A DNA stretch of 64,000 bases from the NCBI RefSeq assembly GCF_026151205.1, contig NC_087078.1, forward strand, positions 6,217,675 through 6,281,674, written 5' to 3'. Below, in pieces: positions 58,996 through 64,000 of the stretch (its first letter is position 1; every line of letters begins with the position of its first letter). Under the pieces are notes generated by a model. That model made no database searches. It saw only the letters and a list, made by a program, of their open reading frames with translations, and was not told the origin of the DNA. The position numbers and the translations under genes are program-made. Source of the DNA: Bolinopsis microptera (taxonomy: Eukaryota; Ctenophora; Tentaculata; Lobata; Bolinopsidae).

Positions 58996-59240
58996 GATGT
59001 CTAGTTCATCGAGATATAATCCATATGAATGCACAAAGTGGAAATGTGCCAAATGTGGCAACATCAATGAAGCAATGAGGGGCGGAATGTGTTGCGGTGC
59101 AAAAAGTGCAAATATGATAAAAGCAATGGCTCCTCACTGGTTAAACTACGTGGAGACTGGGAGTGTCGAAAGTGTCACGAGAACAACTTTGCAAGAAGGT
59201 CAAAGTGCTACAAATGCCTGGAACCGAAGAGGGTACGGAG
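58996..59240 (+). pseudogene. RanBP2-type zinc-finger exon with an apparent frameshift
   Basis: Begins after an AG with ATG at 58997: MSSSSRYNPYECTKWKCAKCGNIN. The frame then loses sense, while the next frame reads LRCKKCKYDKSN and LRGDWECRKCHENNFARR then SKCYKCLEPK, a textbook RanBP2 finger with all four cysteines. The exon ends at a strong GAG|GTAAGG donor. So coding sense switches frame near 59070-59090: a real frameshift or a base-call error. It is related to the frame at 46163. Confidence 0.55.
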
Positions 59241-59648
59241 GTAAGGAAACGGGATTTACAACAGTACCCACTAATACTATACTCGTAATGTACAACATTT
59301 CATAATTTGTTGACCCAAAACTGTGCTACTATTTCACATGGGGAACATTTTTGAAGAGTGGTTTCACTGATCATTATGTTTTATTCAAATCATTGCTTGT
59401 TTAGTCTATTTTATATTATATAGAATTTAAGCTTTTAATAAAATGGATATTAATATAATATATATATTATTGAAACTAACGGGTATACTTTCAATCCATT
59501 GTGCCATCAATTGCCTAGGTGTCGAAATCTCAAATTGTGAACTTAATTATTTTTTAGTAAAACGCCATTTTACTTTTTTATTTACAACGACCAATCCTAA
59601 TTCAATGTTGTGTCTACCCTTAATTAATCGTGTCAAGTTGTTCCTTGG

Positions 59649-60035
59649 ATGACTGCAACTAAAAGGAAGTCTAAACCCAACACGGCAGCTAAGAAAAAGT
59701 TCACTAAACCTGCTCGAGTGGGGAGAGTAGTTCCGTTGAACGGCGGGAAGAAACGGAGAGATACAGGGGCGCTAGCCAAAGATCAGATTCAGGTGAAGCA
59801 ATGCCGGAAAGTAAAAACCGAAGAAAAGATAGTTGAAGGCGTGGAAGTGGTGAGGCAGTTTAAAGAAGAGGTGATGTTGGTTAATAAGGTGACAGCTTCC
59901 TCTGCAATCACCTGGAGGAACTATAGACAGGTTCTGCTTAATCTCGGTGTGCCAGATAAGAACTGCAACGAACTCGCTGAGGAGATAGGTCTCCTCCAAA
60001 GTGATCGTCTAACTGCTCAGATTATTATATATTGA
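59649..60035 (+). CDS. unknown basic protein (128 residues)
   Basis: ATG to stop, with a lysine/arginine-rich first half (TKRKSKPNTAAKKKFTKPARVGR, GGKKRRD), a charged middle (KVKTEEKIVEGVEVV) and a more globular end (SAITWRNYRQVLLNLGVPD, NCNELAEEIGLL). This could be a nuclear or nucleic-acid-associated protein. No domain recognised. It lies in a run of small plus-strand coding segments. Confidence 0.45.
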   Translation: MTATKRKSKPNTAAKKKFTKPARVGRVVPLNGGKKRRDTGALAKDQIQVKQCRKVKTEEKIVEGVEVVRQFKEEVMLVNKVTASSAITWRNYRQVLLNLGVPDKNCNELAEEIGLLQSDRLTAQIIIY

Positions 60036-60233
60036 ATTACTATTTACCTTTGTTAGTCATTGCAGTGAGAGTGCGTAGTGGAGTGTGTTATTCAGTAAAG
60101 CAATTGACTAGGAAAGATTCACGTAGTACAATATTGTGTATAATCTCATTATCATTGTTCAAGTAGATAGTATTGTGTATTATCTAAATTTAATTATTCC
60201 AGTTTTATAATATCGTGTTTATCTTATTATCAG

Positions 60234-60623
60234 ATCCGGCTGAAACCGGATTATAATATATTCTGCCTCTCTGATTATGTCTTGGACTATATACAAAAAT
60301 TTGATCATGATGTCCAAACTCCTGTACAACCTCCTGTCGTAAACGATGCTGGAGAGACTGCCCAGACTAAACCTGTTGATGAAATTGGTTGTAGTTCGAG
60401 TTCAAGTGCCCAGACTAAGCCTGCTGATGGAAATGGTAGTAGAAGTTCGAGTTCAAGTGGCAGTTCGGGTTCTAGTGGCAGTTCGGGTTCCAGTAGTGAT
60501 AGTTCGAGCTCAAGTTCCAGTGCAATCGGTAGCTCTAACGGCAGGACTTTTTCGAACAGCAGAAAAAATCCAGCCAAGAAATTTATTCGCATCAATCATC
60601 ACCATTCTGACTCAGATAATTGA
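60234..60623 (+). CDS. terminal exon of a serine-rich protein
   Basis: Acceptor atcttattatcag then an open frame: IRLKPDYNIFCLSDYVLDY and IQKFDHD, two short repeats with AQTKP, a long Ser/Gly tract (residues ~65-95), a basic NSRKNPAKKF stretch and a His/Asp end, stop at 60623. Looks like a disordered C-terminal domain of a spliced protein. Identity unknown. Confidence 0.4.
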   Translation: MRLKPDYNIFCLSDYVLDYIQKFDHDVQTPVQPPVVNDAGETAQTKPVDEIGCSSSSSAQTKPADGNGSRSSSSSGSSGSSGSSGSSSDSSSSSSSAIGSSNGRTFSNSRKNPAKKFIRINHHHSDSDN

Positions 60624-60823
60624 TTATTTAGACACCACCAAATACTATTTGGTGAAAGCTATTCGGTGAAGATTACTCAGACATTTGTATATTATAACTT
60701 TCATAAATCCAAATTATGTTCAAATAATTAATCGTCCACGCTTACATAATATTGATTTAAAGGCTAAATAACAACCACATTTTTTATTTTGGTTTCGCAA
60801 CTGAGCAAAATAAACTCCCACAG

Positions 60824-61143
60824 AATCATCTGCAGAACACCTGATAGAAAGGGTTAACAAAGCAGGGAAAAGCTTGAGGGCTTTCTGCCCCTCCTTCGTG
60901 AGAGACAGAACTCGCTGTTTTCTATCACTCAATAGAAACATACCCAAAACATACACGGATGACAGAGATGGGGTGCTCAAGATGATATCACTTTCTCTGG
61001 GAAAGTATGTGAGGAAGGAGAATGTACAAATAGAGAGACCACCGGTACAACTTAACGACAATAACTGGTTACTCCACTTCTCTCTAACCAGCATAGAGGC
61101 AGATGAAATGGAAAAGGTGATGAAATCAAAGGAGACAGGGTGA
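60824..61143 (+). CDS. exon of unknown protein, overlapping the next ORF by TGATG
   Basis: Acceptor ctcccacag followed by an open frame of about 106 codons (SSAEHLIERVNKAGKSLRAF, then LSLNRNIPKTYTDDRDGVLK and LNDNNWLLHFSLTSIEADEM) ending TGA at 61141-61143. Composition is convincingly protein-like on this strand. The opposite-strand frame is hydrophobic shadow. The stop overlaps the next ATG. Family unknown. Confidence 0.45.
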
Positions 61144-61361
61144 TGTCCAGCATCACAGAAGTATGCAGGAGACGAAGAAAGGTTTTCAGAAACTCGAGGG
61201 AGTACCAATTGGTGAAAATCAACAACAGGAGGGCAGTTGCAGTGCGATTCAACACAGCGACTCGCGTGATGGGCGAGATTCGCGAGAATTCGTCCAACAC
61301 GCGACTTCAGCGGGCACTGGACAGCCTGGTGAGCATCAGAAACATGGAGAGGACTTTCTGA
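61143..61361 (+). CDS. unknown basic 72-residue protein
   Basis: ATG at 61143 in a TGATG overlap with the previous frame: MSSITEVCRRRRKVFRN, KINNRRAVAVRFN, SNTRLQRALDSLVSIRN. Arginine-rich and helical. Such start-stop overlaps suggest reinitiation on one mRNA, as in some LINEs and viruses, but may be chance here. Confidence 0.4.
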   Translation: MSSITEVCRRRRKVFRNSREYQLVKINNRRAVAVRFNTATRVMGEIRENSSNTRLQRALDSLVSIRNMERTF

Positions 61362-61557
61362 GGATTCCTTCTTTCTGTTTTGATATTTTATTGTATTTAT
61401 TTATTGTGATTCACGAGTTTCATTTGTTTAACTTCAAATTTGTTACTTGAATAATATTTTTTTTTAGACTTATGTTTTGATTTTGTATTCCCCTTTCACC
61501 TTCTTAACCTCCCTTTATCCGCTTGTCTAACCTTCTATCACTTTTCTAGTTACTAGC

Positions 61558-61806
61558 ATGTCATCATCAAGGGACCTGATGAAGGCCGTTACTGCCATCA
61601 GCAGTGCGTATACCGACGACCTGAAAGAGTTAGAAGAACTCAAGAAACGCCTCAGGCGGGCAGAAAGAAGAATAAGAGACCTAACAGTGGAATTGGAGTA
61701 CTTGGCGGATCAACAGGCAGCAAGAATGGACACCCAGCCGGCGCCCCTGCCCTATTTCCACAGCCCCACCTCGCCCAGCACAGAGCCATACAGCAGCCCT
61801 CATTAG
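61558..61806 (+). CDS. unknown coiled-coil small protein
   Basis: 82 codons from ATG: MSSSRDLMKAVTAISSAY, then a clear heptad-like segment (DLKELEELKKRLRRAERRI, DLTVELEYLADQQ) and a proline/serine tail. Likely oligomerises. It lies in the same plus-strand series as its neighbours. Function unknown. Confidence 0.45.
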   Translation: MSSSRDLMKAVTAISSAYTDDLKELEELKKRLRRAERRIRDLTVELEYLADQQAARMDTQPAPLPYFHSPTSPSTEPYSSPH

Positions 61807-62067
61807 CTCGGGAGGACGACGTGTCTCGCAGAGGCTGTTCTTATCATTCTTGTTTTTTATTTGTTTAATACATTTCATATTTTATATTTAAAGTGTTTTA
61901 CCTCTCTCTTAAAATTACAACTCATGCTATTCTTTTTTCTTTTAATTTTTAATCTCAAGCCGACCAAAACACAGCCGAAAATGTTGTAATGAAGGCAGTC
62001 TAACCTCCCATACAAATCAAAATTAGTCCTGATGGTTAAACACACACCAACGCATTTTTATCCTCAG

Positions 62068-62969
62068 AAACCAAGGGATCTGAACAAGTAACTCCTGCAG
62101 ACATTCCTGTACCCCCCTGCGTTCAGGAAGACAACCTAGAACAAGCACCCACCACCTCGACGACTGCAGATCTCATGGGGGCTGCCCCACTCACGGAAAC
62201 ACCTCCCGATGCGGGACCTTCAACCACGAATCATCCGAACGAGATAGAGCTCTCAGACCAGCTGATACAAGACATGCTTGCTGAATCTATACCTCAACAA
62301 CAGCAAGAACAAGAGAAAATGGAAAGTAATACTGACAAGAATCTATATCCTATATGGATCCACAAATCGGATTACCGCCCAATCTCTCAGAATGAGAGCG
62401 ACGCCTTGAAATCTGATATGATGAAGAACTTTCTGACTCTTGCGAGAAATGGCGACCTCACAATTGACTTTCGATTCACCTCGAAATTCTCGGACCTTAA
62501 GTCCGGTAAGATGAAACTAACATCAGAAGCGCCTGAGGCCGCAGAGGCTATCAAGCGGGTCTTATCTAGCATGCCTTTTTGGAAGGTCTTGACCACGGAG
62601 GACCTGAACACACAGGAAGGCAAAACTTTCTGGGTGTTTGTTCCCCCGGTGTGCCACGAATTCGTTGAAGACAACTCACTCAACGAGTTGATTCGTGCAC
62701 ACACCGGGTGGTTCTTAGAACCAAACGATGTCAGAACTGCGTTACCCCCGAAAAAAATTAAGGAAACTAGAAATCACCTTTGCTACATATTCTTTAAATC
62801 CTATAAAGCCCAGTGCTATTTCTTACACTTTAGATGGAATATATCCCTTCTTGGATGCACCCTGAAGTTACAGGAATACGGCGAACGAAGGGACACCACA
62901 CCAACACTTACTACAGACAACTCTCCTCAAGATCTTGTTAATTCACTATCGAAATCATCCCTTCAATAA
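62068..62969 (+). CDS. large exon of a nucleic-acid-binding-like protein
   Basis: Acceptor ttttatcctcag then 300 open codons to TAA 62969. The start is disordered and Pro/Thr/Gln-rich (TKGSEQVTPADIPVPP; IPQQQQEQEKME). The second part is globular: ESDALKSDMMKNFLTLARNG, LTIDFRFTSKFSDLKSGKMK, RVLSSMPFWKVLTTED, TFWVFVPPVC and NELIRAHTGWFLEPND. The beta-alpha rhythm and the Trp positions recall RRM-like domains seen in some retroelement-associated proteins (DUF4780-like), which is only a resemblance. Neighbouring small frames may be exons of the same gene. Confidence 0.5.
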
Positions 62970-63410
62970 CTAACTCGTACTCGCCCTCAAACTGGAACAC
63001 GGAACTAAACAACCACGCGGGACGTGGATGTCTTTTAAAATTCATTTCATGATTGAATGAAACTTGAATGTCTTATTTATGTGGCTTCGAAATTCTTACC
63101 ATTTCAATCAACAAATATTCTATTATATTTTCAATCATATTTTTGTTAAATTATGGTGTGGCTACAAATTACTGAAATGCCAATTAAATTCTTTTCGTAA
63201 GACAAAAGTTCTTCACTAATTCATGACAATTCTAATTTTTGATTTCAATTCTTGATTGAATGATATGTTAAACGTGCTAGAACACTTGTAACCTTCTCGC
63301 TCTTCTCATTCCCTGATAGATTTAGCTACCTAAAAGTAAAACTGGGCCATGAAGGAGGCAATTTATATTTATTACCTACTAACAATCAAATATTACCTCT
63401 TTAGCAAACC
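62970..63410. other. intergenic, nothing recognised
   Basis: AT-rich. Repeated gattgaatga words near 63050 and 63255. An acceptor-like ttacctctttag lies at about 63393-63404, before the last gene. Confidence 0.4.
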
Positions 63411-64000
63411 ATGGTTGGAAGTATTACTACTCACGCCAAGGATGATGGAGAAAAGACTCCAGATTCTCTGGTGCTTGTTGTTGGAAAGAAGACTGCCAGC
63501 TCTTCGCAACAGAAGAAGACTCCAGAGTCTGTTGTTGAAAATCAGTCAAGATCCTTGCAACGAAAAAAGACCCCAGAGTCTGTTGTTGAAAAGAAGTCCA
63601 GATCTTTGCCACGAAAGAAGACTCCAGACTCTGTTGTTGAAAATCAGTCCAGATCCTTACCACGAAAGAAGACTCCAGACTCTGTTGTTGAAAAGAAGTC
63701 CAGATCTTTGCCACAAAAGAAGACTCCAGATTCTGTTGTTGAAAAGAAGTCCAGATCTTTGCCACGAAAGAAGACTCAAGATTCTGTTGTTGAATATCAG
63801 TCCAGATCCTTGCCACGAAAGAAGACTCCAGATGTTGTTGAAAATCAGTCCAGATCCTTGCCACGAAAGAAGACTCCAGATGTTGTTGAAAATCAGTCCA
63901 GATCCTTGCCACGAAAGAAGACTCCAGATGTTGTTGAAAATCAGTCCAGATCCTTGCCACGAAAGAAGACTCCAGACTCTGTTGTTGAAAATCAGTCCAG
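63411..64000 (+). CDS. start of a 17-residue-repeat basic protein (runs off the window)
   Basis: ATG in a strong context (aaaccATGG) opens a frame that stays open to the window end (196+ codons). After a unique start (MVGSITTHAKDDGEKTPDS) the protein is a tandem repeat, consensus KKTPDSVVENQSRSLPR, about nine copies, alternating ENQ and EKK. Several copies lack two residues (KKTPDVVENQSRSLPR), so DNA periods are 51 or 45 bp. TP and RSLPR sites and the basic charge suggest a disordered, phosphorylatable, possibly chromatin- or cytoskeleton-associated protein, which is inference. The minus strand of this region is also open, but its frame lacks a sensible start. The 3' end is missing. Confidence 0.6.
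   Translation, partial: MVGSITTHAKDDGEKTPDSLVLVVGKKTASSSQQKKTPESVVENQSRSLQRKKTPESVVEKKSRSLPRKKTPDSVVENQSRSLPRKKTPDSVVEKKSRSLPQKKTPDSVVEKKSRSLPRKKTQDSVVEYQSRSLPRKKTPDVVENQSRSLPRKKTPDVVENQSRSLPRKKTPDVVENQSRSLPRKKTPDSVVENQS

Noticed and set aside
60720-61208. Minus-strand frame of 162 codons
   Set aside because: The plus-strand frame in the same place has better composition and an acceptor.
63427-63960. Minus-strand repeat frame opposite the 17-residue-repeat protein
   Set aside because: The plus strand has a good start context and unique N-terminus. The minus frame is the antisense of the same repeat.

Overview
The window is nuclear DNA of an invertebrate metazoan. It is AT-rich and intron-containing, with long retroposon-rich intergenic regions, satellites, and Notch-ligand-like (C2/MNNL plus DSL) domains that are known only from animals. 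I cannot name the species. A cnidarian or another early-branching or lophotrochozoan lineage would fit, but that is inference.

Layout. 1-3.3 kb has little recognisable content; a short open exon lies at the left edge. 3.3-13.2 kb is a nested transposon graveyard. Outer inverted repeats enclose a decayed non-LTR retrotransposon, and its reverse transcriptase is split by a 3.6-kb element with ~1-kb terminal inverted repeats and a 9-bp target duplication (Mutator-like). 13.4-13.9 kb is a foldback repeat. 14.2-26.1 kb is the most interesting region: an orphan tyrosine-motif tail exon followed by two tandem plus-strand genes. Each gene has a tiny signal-peptide exon, then one very large exon with a Notch-ligand-like N-terminal domain, many tandem DSL-like cysteine modules, one transmembrane helix and a long cytoplasmic tail packed with YxxL/I/V and YAD tyrosine motifs. 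This looks like a clustered family of phosphotyrosine-signalling receptors. Gene 1 is interrupted by a LINE insertion with a 13-bp target duplication. Gene 2 is interrupted by a 405-bp tandem triplication.

27.6-28.1 kb holds the last exon of a class A GPCR on the minus strand. It abuts a 14-kb satellite (28.1-42.3 kb, ~370-bp units, each an ancient ~185-bp dimer). The copies differ mainly by small indels, which suggests unpolished long-read sequence. 43-50.7 kb holds a three-exon C2HC-finger gene, a RanBP2-type zinc-finger ORF and three LINE insertions, one of them an ORF1-only element with a 50-bp target duplication. 50.8-55.4 kb holds small unknown ORFs and a second ORF1-only LINE carrying two opposite hAT-like MITEs with 8-bp target duplications. 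55.5-57.4 kb has 14-bp and 39-bp tandem repeats. 57.6-58.3 kb has a cluster of CACGTG palindromes. 59-64 kb is a run of small plus-strand exons of unknown function, ending in a 17-residue-repeat protein that runs off the window.

Most gene models rest on open frames, splice-site grammar and frame arithmetic read by eye. No database search or transcript evidence was available.
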